Shown piece by piece: positions 17,537 through 26,475 of a stretch of 64,000 nt of DNA. The notes beneath the pieces are model-generated. The model was given only the letters and a program-made list of their open reading frames with translations, did no database searches and was not told the DNA's origin. The stretch is taken from positions 44,751 through 108,750 of the forward strand of contig NZ_JAJHJB010000016.1 of assembly GCF_020819555.1 (NCBI RefSeq), given 5' to 3'. The number at the start of each line of letters is the position of its first letter. Position 1 is the stretch's first letter. The position numbers were made by a program, and so were the translations under genes. Source of the stretch: Pelosinus baikalensis (lineage in GTDB: Bacteria; Bacillota; Negativicutes; DSM-13327).

Positions 17537-17620
17537 CTAAGATATATCTTTTTTAAAATGATATATCTTTTTTTGTCTAAATAGCCGTAAAATTGGCACA
17601 AAATGCTTGCGATTTGACTT

Positions 17621-17636
17621 TGGCATGGAATTTGCT
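17621..17636 (+). promoter_or_regulatory. Sigma-54 (-24/-12) promoter
   Basis: TGGCATGGAATTTGCT matches the consensus TGGCAY-R-N4-TTGCW at every conserved base, with correct GG-GC spacing. It lies about 100 bases before the NhaC-family gene and upstream of a leader ORF. Confidence 0.88.
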
Positions 17637-17677
17637 TTTATATATTTTGTATCTATATGAACCTGGAAGGAGATGGA

Positions 17678-17713
17678 ATGAAGATCGTAGCAGGTTTTTG
17701 GGATATAAACTAA
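17678..17713 (+). CDS. Leader peptide ORF (11 residues)
   Basis: ATG with an excellent AAGGAG ribosome site 5 bases upstream encodes MKIVAGFWDIN and a stop, inside the predicted 5' leader of the antiporter mRNA and 21 bases before its start codon. Such a short, well-placed frame suggests translational coupling or a leader-peptide control. I see no clear attenuator hairpin between it and the antiporter gene, so its role is open. Confidence 0.5.
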   Translation: MKIVAGFWDIN

Positions 17714-17734
17714 TAAAAGAGAGGATTTGGAATT

Positions 17735-19147
17735 ATGTCGGATAACATTAAATTACCATCATTGGGACAAGCATTTTTCGTATTAGGTGGTTTTCTTGCT
17801 TTAGCATTTGCTTGCCAAGCATTCAAGATCGAAATCCATTTGGCATTATTTTCAGGATGGTTTTTAGCTCTGCTTATTGGCAAATTGGTAGGTCATAGTT
17901 ACAAAAGCATGGAAGAAGCAATTACTGATGGTATTCATAATGGTATGAATGCAGTGATTATTCTTTTAGCAGTCGGTGCTCTTGTCGGAACATGGATTTC
18001 GGGTGGTGTTGTTCCCAGCCTGATTTATTACGGATTGAAATTGATTCATCCATCTATCTTCTTATTAGCCACTTTGCTTATTTGCAGTATTACTTCACTT
18101 TCAACAGGTACTTCATGGGGCACAGCTGGTACCGCAGGAATTGCTATGATGGGAATTGGCGCGGGGCTTGGCGTACCGGCACCAATAACAGCAGGTGCGG
18201 TATTATCCGGTGCATACTTCGGAGACAAGCTCTCGCCTTTATCGGATAGTTGTATAATAACCGCTTCTATGACGGAATTAGATGTAATTGATCACGTTAA
18301 AGGTATGTTGCCGGTCTCTCTAATAAGCTATATTATTACAGCTATTGCATTTACAATTACCGGATTTACTGTTGTTGGAAATAACACAGTAGATTTAAGT
18401 AAAGTGAATGCGGTTATGGATGCTATTAACAGTATGTATCATGTTAGCCTGCTCAGCTTAATTCCCATGGTGGTGGTCCTTGCGTTGCTGGTAATGAGAA
18501 TGCCGTCAATTCCCGTGATTACCTTTGGTGCGGTCTTAGGTATTATTTGGGGTATAGTCTTCCAAGGCTTATCGCCGGTTGAAGCAATAACGACCGCTTG
18601 GGCCCAAATTCCTAAACATTCTGGTTTGGTATTCATAGATAATATTTTGAGTCGTGGTGGAATGAGTTCTATGTTGTGGTCAGTGGGCATCATTCTTTTT
18701 GGTCTGGGTTTTGGCGGCCTCTTGGAAAAAATTGGAATATTAAAAGTTATTGCCCAAAAAGTGGAAAAAGGGATAAAATCAGGCGGTTCATTGTCAGTTA
18801 TGACAATTATTGTTGCTTTCCTTGGTAATTTATTTGGTAGTGCTATGTATGTTTCATTAATTTTAACACCTAAAATTATGGTGGGAAAATACGATGAATT
18901 AGGTTATGACAGAAGGGTTCTTTCCAGAAATTCCGAATTTGGCGGTACTTTGACATCAAGTATGGTGCCATGGAGTGATAATGGTATTTTCATGGCCGGT
19001 ATTTTAGGTGTGGGAACGCTTCAATATTTGCCATATATGTGGCTCACCTTTGCTTGTATCGCAGTTACTATTTTCTGTGGTTATACTGGCCTGTTCATGT
19101 GGAAAAAGAATGAAGAGCAAGTTCTGGCACAAAAGGTATCCTCTTAA
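17735..19147 (+). CDS. NhaC-family Na+/H+ (or substrate/product) antiporter
   Basis: Polytopic membrane protein of 470 residues with about 11-12 hydrophobic segments. NhaC-family marks are SLSTGTSWGTAGTAGIAMMGIGAGLG, GAYFGDKLSPLSDSC and, late, NSEFGGTLTSSMVPWSDNG with charged and polar residues inside membrane segments. Family members include Na+/H+ antiporters and organic-acid exchangers such as MleN (malate/lactate). Its place behind a sigma-54 promoter and before L-asparaginase suggests exchange of an amino acid or dicarboxylate here (inference). Confidence 0.9.
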   Translation: MSDNIKLPSLGQAFFVLGGFLALAFACQAFKIEIHLALFSGWFLALLIGKLVGHSYKSMEEAITDGIHNGMNAVIILLAVGALVGTWISGGVVPSLIYYGLKLIHPSIFLLATLLICSITSLSTGTSWGTAGTAGIAMMGIGAGLGVPAPITAGAVLSGAYFGDKLSPLSDSCIITASMTELDVIDHVKGMLPVSLISYIITAIAFTITGFTVVGNNTVDLSKVNAVMDAINSMYHVSLLSLIPMVVVLALLVMRMPSIPVITFGAVLGIIWGIVFQGLSPVEAITTAWAQIPKHSGLVFIDNILSRGGMSSMLWSVGIILFGLGFGGLLEKIGILKVIAQKVEKGIKSGGSLSVMTIIVAFLGNLFGSAMYVSLILTPKIMVGKYDELGYDRRVLSRNSEFGGTLTSSMVPWSDNGIFMAGILGVGTLQYLPYMWLTFACIAVTIFCGYTGLFMWKKNEEQVLAQKVSS

Positions 19148-19275
19148 GTGTATGCCTGAGTAAGATAAATTCTGGAATGGCTTGAATTCCCTTCGATGTA
19201 TTGACTTGCTCGCAAGTAGAACACACAAAACTAAAGGGCTTAATGCAGAATTGTTAGTAAAAGGAGTAGTTATGT

Positions 19276-20280
19276 ATGAAAAAAATATTGTTGATTGCGA
19301 CTGGAGGGACAATTGCCTGTTCGGAAAGCGGCCACGGTTTGTCTCCTTCGTTTGATGCGGAGGGATTATTGGCTTTAGTTCCCGAAATAAAGGATATGTG
19401 TGATATCAGTGGCATGCTGATTATGAACATAGATAGTACAAATATGAATCCGCATTTGATGATAAAAATCGCTGAAACAATTTATGCAAATTATCATGAT
19501 TACGATGGGTTTGTTGTAACTCATGGTACAGATACAATGGGATATACTTCAGCGGCATTGTCATATATGCTGCAAAATATTAAGAAGACCGTTGTTGTAA
19601 CAGGTTCACAAATTGCAATAGGGGAATTATATACGGATGCAAAGAAGAATATATCGGATGCTATACGATTTGCAATTGAAGGTATACCGGGTATTTTTGT
19701 TGCTTTTGACGGAAAAATTATCAATGGAACCAGAGCAAAAAAAATCAGGACTCGTAATATGAATGCCTTTGAAAGTATAAACTGCGCCAACGTTGCCGAA
19801 ATAAAACTGGGAAAGATTACTTTTAGCAAAGACGTTTGCAATATATTAAAGGTTGATGCAAGCAAGCCATTCAATTTGCAGACTTCCATATGTACGGATG
19901 TGATGGTAGTTAAGCTGTTTCCTGGAATAAAACCGGATATTCTTGACTTTTTGAAGGAGCATTATAAAGGGGTAATTATTGAAAGTTTCGGAATCGGTGG
20001 AATACCTTGTCAAGAGAATAATGATATTCTTACGAAAGTGAAAGAACTCATTGCTGCCGGAGTAGTGGTCGTCATTACCACTCAATGTCTGGAAGAGGGA
20101 ATTGATTTAGGCATATACGAGGTAGGACAAGAAATCGCTAAAAATGCGGTTATTTGTGCAGGAGACATGAATATAGAAGCCAGCATAGTTAAATTAATGT
20201 GTGCTTTAGGTAAGTTCAAAAATATCGATGATATTAAATACTATTTTGAGACACCAGTGCTTGGCGATATTAGTGTATAA
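19276..20280 (+). CDS. L-asparaginase (type I-like)
   Basis: Hydrolyses L-asparagine to aspartate and ammonia. 334 residues, no signal peptide, so cytoplasmic. The two catalytic triad motifs are intact: ATGGTIACSE with the nucleophile Thr12 and VTHGTDTMGY with Thr85-Asp86; the DAKKNISDAIRFA helix carries the catalytic Lys region. AAAAGGAG precedes the ATG. It lies 128 bases after the antiporter gene with no terminator between, so both probably belong to the sigma-54-controlled transcript. An aspartate-aminotransferase-like gene lies downstream on the other strand. Confidence 0.95.
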   Translation: MKKILLIATGGTIACSESGHGLSPSFDAEGLLALVPEIKDMCDISGMLIMNIDSTNMNPHLMIKIAETIYANYHDYDGFVVTHGTDTMGYTSAALSYMLQNIKKTVVVTGSQIAIGELYTDAKKNISDAIRFAIEGIPGIFVAFDGKIINGTRAKKIRTRNMNAFESINCANVAEIKLGKITFSKDVCNILKVDASKPFNLQTSICTDVMVVKLFPGIKPDILDFLKEHYKGVIIESFGIGGIPCQENNDILTKVKELIAAGVVVVITTQCLEEGIDLGIYEVGQEIAKNAVICAGDMNIEASIVKLMCALGKFKNIDDIKYYFETPVLGDISV

Positions 20281-20528
20281 GTCTGTTCCAGTCTTGCATC
20301 TTCAGCAAACCAGCGACTCCTGTTTTTTGCACATTCATGATAATTCTAAAATGAGCTTTGTCCCCCGTGCTTCAATTGTACTTTAGCAATAGCCGATTCA
20401 TAATCTGCATGTAAGAAAAGAATAATGTCCGGATCATAATTGCAAAATTACAAAAAGTATACTTCCTTTAACTCAGAATTTTCTTTACGCAACTTACGCA
20501 ATTCATCATCAAATAAATTTTACACCTT
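20281..20528. other. Gene-free spacer with a possible coding remnant
   Basis: On the minus strand 20353-20440 encodes an open stretch NYDPDIILFLHADYESAIAK ending in a stop, without a start or ribosome site. It looks like a gene fragment but I do not recognise it. The rest shows no structure. Confidence 0.35.
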
Positions 20529-20563
20529 TTCCCGGACTTTTCGAAGTCCGGGAATTGTTTTTT
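20529..20563 (+). terminator. UUCG-loop intrinsic terminator
   Basis: TTCCCGGACTT-TTCG-AAGTCCGGGAA followed by TTGTTTTTTT. A classic terminator, presumably for the asparaginase transcript although 250 bases downstream. Confidence 0.9.
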
Positions 20564-20570
20564 TACAAAA

Positions 20571-20608
20571 AGAGGCCTGCCACACCATTTTAGTGCGACA
20601 GCCCCTTT
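20571..20608. repeat. Dispersed GGGGCTGTCGCACTA hairpin repeat
   Basis: GGCCTGCCACACCATTTTAG followed by TGCGACAGCCCC forms an imperfect hairpin. A close relative lies at 45265-45304, and one arm is shared with the terminator at 13691. It lies between convergent genes. Confidence 0.65.
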
Positions 20609-20639
20609 AACTATTTACGCATATTAAAATGAAAGAGAT

Positions 20640-21929
20640 TTACAGCCCTCTAGCAGCCAATTCATGCTCTGCACTAACTAGCTTCACACAAAGTGCAACC
20701 AATTCCATAGCTTGTTTTAATTCTGACAATGGAGGGAAGGTAGGAGAAAGACGAATATTTTTGTCTTCGGGATCTTTGCCATAAGGGTAGGTAGCACCAG
20801 CAGGAGTGAGTAGGACGCCGGCAGCTTCAGCTTTTGCTACTATTTCTTTTGCACATCCTGGGAGAGTGTCGAGACTAATAAAGTAGCCGCCTTGCGGTTT
20901 GCTCCATGAAGCAATATTTTCGCCGCCCAGCTCTGATTCTAAGATATCCAGGACTAAATTAAATTTAGGATTAATAATGGCTGCATGTCGCACCATATGT
21001 TCCTTTATGCCAGCTTCATTTTTGAAGAAGCGGACATGACGCAGCTGATTTAATTTGTCTGGCCCGATGGTTTGTATATTAAGCTGTTTTTTAAGCCAAT
21101 TAATGTTGTTAACACTACTGACCAGCATAGCAATTCCAGCGCCAGGGAAACTAACTTTAGATGTTGAGGCAAATTCAAAAACACGGTCAGGATGACCTGC
21201 GGTATTGCAGGTTTGCAGAATGTTAAGTAATGTGCCAGGGGTATCTGTGAGATGATGTACTGCATAAGCATTATCCCAAAAAATACGAAAATCAGGTGCT
21301 TTTGTAGGCATTGCTGCCAAACGCTTTACAACGATATCAGAATAGATAATACCAGTGGGATTACTATACTTTGGTACACACCAGATGCCTTTAATTGCTG
21401 GATCGGAGGCCACTAAGTTTTCAACTTGGTTCATATCCGGCCCATCATCTTGATAGTTAACTCTGATCATTTCAATTCCTAAGTGCTGGCAAATGGCAAA
21501 ATGCCGATCATAACCAGGACTGGGACAGAGGAATTTTACTTTTGGCAGCTTACTCCAAGGGACATCACTTTCTGGCAAGCCATGCAGCATGGCGCGAGAA
21601 ATTAAATCATGCATCATGTTTAAGCTGGAATTACCCCCAATGATAATTTCCTCGGGTTTTGCATCTAAAATCCAAGAGAAAAGTTTCTTTGCTTCGGGAA
21701 TACCGTCGATTCCGCCATAGTTTCGGCAGTCAATTCCATTCGAAGCTTTATAATCGGATTTGGTAAGGCAATCTAAAAGATCAGCAGAAAGATCTAATTG
21801 CTCAGTGCAGGGCTTTCCCCGGGACATATCTAATTTAAGGTTTTGAGCCTGAAAATCTTGATAGCTCTTAGATAATTCAGCATAATAGCCTTGTAATGTT
21901 GTGTTACTCATGTCTTTCAATTTACTCAT
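20640..21929 (-). CDS. Aspartate-aminotransferase-like PLP enzyme (subgroup Ic type)
   Basis: Fold-type I aminotransferase of 429 residues. The N-terminus LKLDMSRGKPCTEQLDLS and the internal FLCPSPGYDRHFAICQHLG are typical of the subgroup Ic aspartate aminotransferases found in many bacteria. PLP contacts are visible: GGNSSLNMMHDL, CVPKYSNPTG, FWDNAYAVHHL and the Schiff-base Lys in FASTSKVSFPGAG. AAGGAGAG precedes the ATG. If it accepts aspartate, it would convert the asparaginase product to oxaloacetate, linking it to the module at 14-20 kb (inference); the gene is on the opposite strand and has its own promoter. Confidence 0.88.
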   Translation of the reverse strand: MSKLKDMSNTTLQGYYAELSKSYQDFQAQNLKLDMSRGKPCTEQLDLSADLLDCLTKSDYKASNGIDCRNYGGIDGIPEAKKLFSWILDAKPEEIIIGGNSSLNMMHDLISRAMLHGLPESDVPWSKLPKVKFLCPSPGYDRHFAICQHLGIEMIRVNYQDDGPDMNQVENLVASDPAIKGIWCVPKYSNPTGIIYSDIVVKRLAAMPTKAPDFRIFWDNAYAVHHLTDTPGTLLNILQTCNTAGHPDRVFEFASTSKVSFPGAGIAMLVSSVNNINWLKKQLNIQTIGPDKLNQLRHVRFFKNEAGIKEHMVRHAAIINPKFNLVLDILESELGGENIASWSKPQGGYFISLDTLPGCAKEIVAKAEAAGVLLTPAGATYPYGKDPEDKNIRLSPTFPPLSELKQAMELVALCVKLVSAEHELAARGL

Positions 21930-22061
21930 TTTTACATCTCTCCTTCACATTCTTTCATTATATTGGAATTAGTAAGCCAAAGGCAATAGGTTTTCACAAA
22001 AACGATAGTATGTATTCTGAATACGTTATGAAAGGCAATGATAATTTCTGATACTAAAAGC

Positions 22062-22088
22062 AAAAAAAAACTTACTAATTTAAGTAAG
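22062..22088 (-). terminator. Intrinsic terminator of the desulfurase-like gene
   Basis: On the minus strand CTTACT-loop-AGTAAG followed by nine T. Confidence 0.75.
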
Positions 22089-22092
22089 CAGT

Positions 22093-23418
22093 CTAACATT
22101 CAGATTGATATTTTTCTTTGTATGCCTGTTTATTTTGGGCAATTTCACTTAATAAATCAATGAAGAGATCAATTTCATTGCTATTATTATAGAATCCTAG
22201 ACTTAGCCGTACTAATCCAGGAAAAGGAACTTCAGGTTGCTGTTGATAATAGGTTAACTTGTTGGGGGTTAGACCTAAAAGCTTTTCAACATAGGGATGA
22301 GCACAGAATAGGCCGCTTCTTACAGCGATACCCCCTTCATAGGAGAGCATCTTTGCTAACAATTCATGATGGACACCTGGAAGATCAAAAGAAATGATGC
22401 CTAGTCGATCTTCATTCTTTTCAGCACAGCAATATAATCTTAGATCAGGAATGGATGTTAATTTGTGAATGGTATAGTGGATCAGCTCTTGTTCGTATTG
22501 ATCTATGACATTCATGCCAATCGACATTAAGGTCCTAATTGCCGCTGTTAATGCTACTACACCCATAACATTAGGAGTGCCTGCTTCCTCTTTATGAGGG
22601 GAAAGAGACCATTCGATAAATTGATGTGAAACTAATTCTACTGCACCGCCGCCTTTACAAAAAGGCTCTTGTCTTTCGAAGGTTTCCTGTGGACCAATGA
22701 GAACTCCAATGCCAAAGGGTGCATACATTTTATGGGCAGAGAATACTAGATAATCGATGTGTTCTGGAGAATCATAGTCTTTCATGTCAATAGGGGCATG
22801 AGGTGCCAATTGTGCTCCATCTACAAGAATTTTTGCGCCATGCTGATGAGCTAATCTGGCGATTTTATGAATTGGATTTTTATAGCCAGTTACATTGGAG
22901 GCTCCAGCAACGGCGACTGTTTTTACTCTTCCTCTATAATTTTTTAATTTCATTTCTAAATCTTCTAAAGAAAACATGCCGTTTTTATCGATAGTTACAT
23001 AATCAATAGTAAATTTATCTCTCCACGGTAAATCATTCGCTAAATGCTCCATATCGGAAGCGAGGATGACCTGTTTATCATCCTTTTCTGCTAAAATAAA
23101 AGACAGCAAATTAATAGACTCAGTGGTATTTTTTGTATAAATAACAACATCTCTCTGATGATCTGCATTCACGAAGTTTTTGATCACGTCTCTTCCTTCT
23201 TCATAGATATCAGATGAAAGCAGGGATTTGTAACCTGTACCGCGGTGAATGGATGAATACCAGGGGGCAAAATTAAATATTTCGTCCATGACTGCATGCA
23301 GGGGGGGAGTGGTTGCTGCATTATCAAAATTAATGTAAGTAACGCTGCTGCCGTTGATTAAGGGCACTTTTTCTTCTACTCCGACTACTAAATTTCTAAG
23401 ATTTGAGTGTAGTATCAT
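22093..23418 (-). CDS. Cysteine desulfurase-family (class V) aminotransferase
   Basis: PLP enzyme of 441 residues in the SufS/CsdA-like class V group. YINFDNAATTPP starts the domain; LVDGAQLAPHAP carries the PLP Asp, VFSAHKMYAPFG the Schiff-base Lys, and VRSGLFCAHPYVEKLL a Cys in the position of the persulfide cysteine. It would release sulfur from cysteine or a related substrate. There is no iscU, sufB or sufU beside it, so it is not the housekeeping Fe-S operon; a specialised sulfur or selenium donor role, or a lyase role, is possible. GGAGG precedes the ATG. Confidence 0.9.
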   Translation of the reverse strand: MILHSNLRNLVVGVEEKVPLINGSSVTYINFDNAATTPPLHAVMDEIFNFAPWYSSIHRGTGYKSLLSSDIYEEGRDVIKNFVNADHQRDVVIYTKNTTESINLLSFILAEKDDKQVILASDMEHLANDLPWRDKFTIDYVTIDKNGMFSLEDLEMKLKNYRGRVKTVAVAGASNVTGYKNPIHKIARLAHQHGAKILVDGAQLAPHAPIDMKDYDSPEHIDYLVFSAHKMYAPFGIGVLIGPQETFERQEPFCKGGGAVELVSHQFIEWSLSPHKEEAGTPNVMGVVALTAAIRTLMSIGMNVIDQYEQELIHYTIHKLTSIPDLRLYCCAEKNEDRLGIISFDLPGVHHELLAKMLSYEGGIAVRSGLFCAHPYVEKLLGLTPNKLTYYQQQPEVPFPGLVRLSLGFYNNSNEIDLFIDLLSEIAQNKQAYKEKYQSEC

Positions 23419-23560
23419 ATTGTGTCCTCCAATCTTGATATTGGATACTCTTCATAAAGTATTTACACTATATGTTATTCTATGCATAATTCAAGAGATT
23501 TTACACAAGAGAGTAGATAAAAAGAAGATAAATTAATCGTGGCTTGATCATTTTTCACAT

Positions 23561-23606
23561 AAAAAAGTATTCCTAGTAGAACTTTGTTCTTCTAGGAATT
23601 TTTTTG
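23561..23606. terminator. Bidirectional intrinsic terminator
   Basis: ATTCCTAG-n-AGAAC pairs with GTTCT-n-CTAGGAAT; T run on the plus strand, A run on the other side. It lies downstream of the minus-strand nitroreductase gene. Confidence 0.75.
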
Positions 23607-23627
23607 CGAAAAATCAGAAAGTGTAAG

Positions 23628-24218
23628 TTATTTTACAATTGTAATTGTACCGGCTTTCCTTGGCGCAGGCTTAGGAGTACTTCTTCCCGGGAAACCTAAG
23701 GCAGCAGAGCCATAGATTCTGTGTTCAGGAGGAACTCCTAATTCAGTTAAATGGTCTCTAATTTCGGGTAAATCAGAAATTAGTACTAATAAATGTATCC
23801 AGCAAGAACCAATACCCAAAGAGTGGGCTGCTAAAAATATATTTTGCAAAGCTGCTGTACAATCAGATTGAGGGGCGGCAGAAGCAGAGCTTATAGAGTT
23901 AGAAGCGATAACAAGGGTAGGAGCATGATAGAAAAAATTAAAGTTCGGTGCCTCAGCTACTTTCTTTAAGAAATCGATATAAGGCATACTGGGATCTTCA
24001 CCAGGATGCTTTACCAGTACTTTTTGCACAAGGGAATTGAATTGTGCTAATTTTTCTTTACTATGTATTGCAGTAAAATGCCAAGATTGTGCATTCATAC
24101 CCGTAGGAGCAAAGGTTGCCGCCTCTAAAATTACGTTTAAATCAGATTCGGGGATTTGTTCCTCCTTAAAGACTCTGATGCTTCTTCTGGTCAAGATGTT
24201 GTTAATGATCTCATTCAT
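23628..24218 (-). CDS. Nitroreductase-family protein
   Basis: FMN oxidoreductase of 196 residues, different branch from the one at 3783. Family marks: ILTRRSIRVFKEEQIP (FMN phosphate contacts), FAPTGMNAQSWHFTAI, and GIGSCWIHLLV followed by PEHRIYGSAALGFPG near the C-terminus. AGGAGG lies before the ATG. Likely a homodimeric NAD(P)H-dependent enzyme of unknown substrate. A 130-base inverted-repeat structure lies just upstream. Confidence 0.9.
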   Translation of the reverse strand: MNEIINNILTRRSIRVFKEEQIPESDLNVILEAATFAPTGMNAQSWHFTAIHSKEKLAQFNSLVQKVLVKHPGEDPSMPYIDFLKKVAEAPNFNFFYHAPTLVIASNSISSASAAPQSDCTAALQNIFLAAHSLGIGSCWIHLLVLISDLPEIRDHLTELGVPPEHRIYGSAALGFPGRSTPKPAPRKAGTITIVK

Positions 24219-24249
24219 TCAGCATTCCTCCTAAAAATAGAGTAGTAAT

Positions 24250-24380
24250 CTCTCGAAAAAACAAGTATCTCTAGTCGTAAGCAGGCAATAGATGAGCATA
24301 ACTAACGCTCCGCCGTTTTACTTAACCTACACTTATAGTTATGCTCATCCATTGCCTGTCTAAATGAGACTTTCCGAGAG
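24250..24380. repeat. Large inverted-repeat structure upstream of the nitroreductase gene
   Basis: CAGGCAATAGATGAGCATAA (24282-24301, arm to 24303) pairs with 24337-24358 at 21 of 22 positions around a 33-base loop; outer arms CTCTCG (24250-24255) and CGAGAG (24375-24380) extend it. It may be a MITE-like insertion or a structured leader RNA read toward the nitroreductase gene. No ORF lies inside. The rest of 24381-24600 shows nothing clear. Confidence 0.65.
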
Positions 24381-24600
24381 GCATACACTAGTATGATCGC
24401 TTTCAATGAATAGGGTAAGCAATCATATACCATTGATTAACATTATAATAGGGAATGGGTTTTTCGCAAACCCTAAATAATAAGATTGCTGTCAAGACTA
24501 AAAAGCAATTTGCAGGATTTTTATCTTTTGATGATAAATACAGGTAATAGGTATCGAATTGTTATCTGTAAATTAGTTCTATAAATGGATTGGGAGGTTT

Positions 24601-25908
24601 ATGAAAATGATAGAAGAACTAGAGTTTGCCCAGGAGCTTATTGACTTTATTTATGAAAGTCCAACGGCTTTTCATGCTGTGGATACAGTAAAAAAGCGCC
24701 TGCATCATTGCGGTTTTATAGAAGTTCGGGAAGATGAAACGTGGAATCTTAAAAAAGGTGGTAAATATTTTGTAACCAAGAATGATTCTGCAATAGCTGC
24801 TTTTGTTTTAGGAATTGGAAATCTGGAGGAGTCGGGCTTTAAAATTATAGGAGCGCACACCGATTCACCAACTTTTAGAATTAAGCCTGCACCAGAGATG
24901 ACTAGTGAAGGAAGCTATATCAGACTCAATACGGAATTGTATGGCGGCCCTATACTAAACACCTGGCTGGATCGACCATTAGGGGTAGCAGGAAGAATTA
25001 CGGTAAGAAGTGAAAATATCTTATATCCAGCAACTAAGCTTGTAAATATAAAAAGACCGATCCTTATTATTCCGAACCTTGCAATACATATGAACAGAGA
25101 AATTAATAAAGGTATAGAACTAAATCCCCAAAGAGACACACTGCCACTGTTGGCTCATGTAAATGAAAGGTTAGAAGCGGGAAATTATCTGCTCAATGAG
25201 ATTGCAAAAGAGTTAAAGGTAGATGTATCAAGTATTATCGACTTTGATTTATACCTTTATGAATACGAAAAGGGCAGTATTATTGGTCTTACTAATGAGT
25301 TTATATCTTCAGGAAGATTAGATGATTTAGCGATGGTTCATGCAGGTCTGGAGGCGCTCTTAAGAGCCCCGGCAGCACAAGCAACAAATGTACTGGTCGC
25401 CTTTGATAATGAAGAAATCGGCAGTAGAACCAAGCAGGGAGGAGATTCACCATTTCTTTCTACTGTCTTAGAGCGGATTCTTATTTCCCAGGGCAAAGGA
25501 CGAGAAGAGTTTTTTCGATCACTGGCAAAATCTTTTATGATTTCTGCAGACCTTGCCCATGCTGTACATCCCAATATGGGGGAAAAGCATGATCCTGTAA
25601 ATAGACCTATTTTAAATAAAGGACCCGTGATTAAAATTAGTGCCAAGCAAAGCTACACTACCGATAGTAATTCTGATGCAGTTTACGAAGAAATATGTAA
25701 AAAAGCAGGTGTACCTGTACAAAAATTTGTTAATCGCTCTGACTTAGCAGGCGGCTCTACCATCGGTCCTATTTCATCGACTCATTTAGCTATACGCTCT
25801 GTAGATATGGGAACTCCTATACTTGCTATGCATTCTGTCAGGGAATTGGGAGGGGTCTTAGATCATACCTATGTAACAGCATCTTTTGAAGAATTTTATA
25901 AGTTGTAA
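24601..25908 (+). CDS. M18-family aminopeptidase
   Basis: Cytoplasmic dinuclear zinc aminopeptidase of 435 residues, the usual length. Metal and catalytic motifs: IIGAHTDSPTFRIKP (His-Asp), FDNEEIGSRTKQGG (catalytic Glu and metal Glu), SADLAHAVHPN and the terminal AMHSVRELGG His. Removes N-terminal residues, in this family often Asp or Glu. GGGAGG precedes the ATG; a second ATG two codons on gives better spacing. Monocistronic with its own terminator. Confidence 0.94.
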   Translation: MKMIEELEFAQELIDFIYESPTAFHAVDTVKKRLHHCGFIEVREDETWNLKKGGKYFVTKNDSAIAAFVLGIGNLEESGFKIIGAHTDSPTFRIKPAPEMTSEGSYIRLNTELYGGPILNTWLDRPLGVAGRITVRSENILYPATKLVNIKRPILIIPNLAIHMNREINKGIELNPQRDTLPLLAHVNERLEAGNYLLNEIAKELKVDVSSIIDFDLYLYEYEKGSIIGLTNEFISSGRLDDLAMVHAGLEALLRAPAAQATNVLVAFDNEEIGSRTKQGGDSPFLSTVLERILISQGKGREEFFRSLAKSFMISADLAHAVHPNMGEKHDPVNRPILNKGPVIKISAKQSYTTDSNSDAVYEEICKKAGVPVQKFVNRSDLAGGSTIGPISSTHLAIRSVDMGTPILAMHSVRELGGVLDHTYVTASFEEFYKL

Positions 25909-26008
25909 GGAAGCAATAAGAAGGACGCTGATGTGTTCTGATAATCAGAATATCTTGACTTATATTCTTCGTGATCAAATAAGGGACACGGAGCATATAA
26001 ATAGAAAA

Positions 26009-26058
26009 GATGCCTATCACTTACTACATGAGAAGGATAGGCATCCTTTGTTATTTTA
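26009..26058 (+). terminator. Intrinsic terminator downstream of the aminopeptidase
   Basis: GATGCCTATC (26009) pairs with GATAGGCATC (26036) and is followed by CTTTGTTATTTTA. Confidence 0.75.
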
Positions 26059-26167
26059 TTTGGGATTAATCGGCAGGGCTGTAAATGGGTAAAAAGAAAA
26101 CGGGTACGATTGTGTCCGGGAGAATAATAGGCAGCTATGTTTCAAAGCAACTGCATAAGTTGACATA

Positions 26168-26198
26168 AGAAAAGCCTCCGCAAAACCTGCGAAGGCTT
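26168..26198 (-). terminator. Terminator of the tRNA gene
   Basis: On the minus strand AAGCCTTCGCA and TGCGGAGGCTT form a hairpin with a T-rich tail, starting 9 bases after the tRNA CCA end. Confidence 0.8.
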
Positions 26199-26206
26199 GA
26201 TTTTCA

Positions 26207-26283
26207 TGGTGACCCCGGAGGGATTCGAACCCCCGACCTATTGATTCGAAGTCAAGTGCTCTATCCAGCTGAGCTACGGAGCC
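26207..26283 (-). tRNA. tRNA-Arg (anticodon TCG)
   Basis: 77 bases on the minus strand with encoded CCA. Acceptor GGCTCCG pairs with CGGGGTC; D arm GCTC-AGCTGGATA-GAGC; anticodon loop CTTCGAA gives anticodon TCG (reads CGA, arginine); T arm GGGGGTTCGAATCCCTC with the TTCGAAT loop. The first anticodon-stem pair is C-T, otherwise cloverleaf is complete. It is a lone tRNA gene. Confidence 0.95.
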
Positions 26284-26475
26284 ATTTAAGTCACATGATC
26301 CATTGTATCGAATGATAGCTGAAATGTCAAATTTTATTAGTAATATTAAATTGAGGATTTTTTTATTGGAACAAAGAAATAATAATTACTGTGCATCTGA
26401 TTTCTTAAAGATAGACTGATTAAAGTACGGTTTTCCGATGAAATATCAGATGAAATATGAAAGTGAGGCGATATA

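Noticed and set aside
17593..17612. TTGGCAC...TTGC as an additional sigma-54 promoter
   Set aside because: The spacing between GG and GC is two bases too long; the element at 17621 fits the consensus exactly.
25886..26092. 68-residue ORF after the aminopeptidase
   Set aside because: It overlaps the aminopeptidase end and contains the terminator hairpin; no ribosome site.
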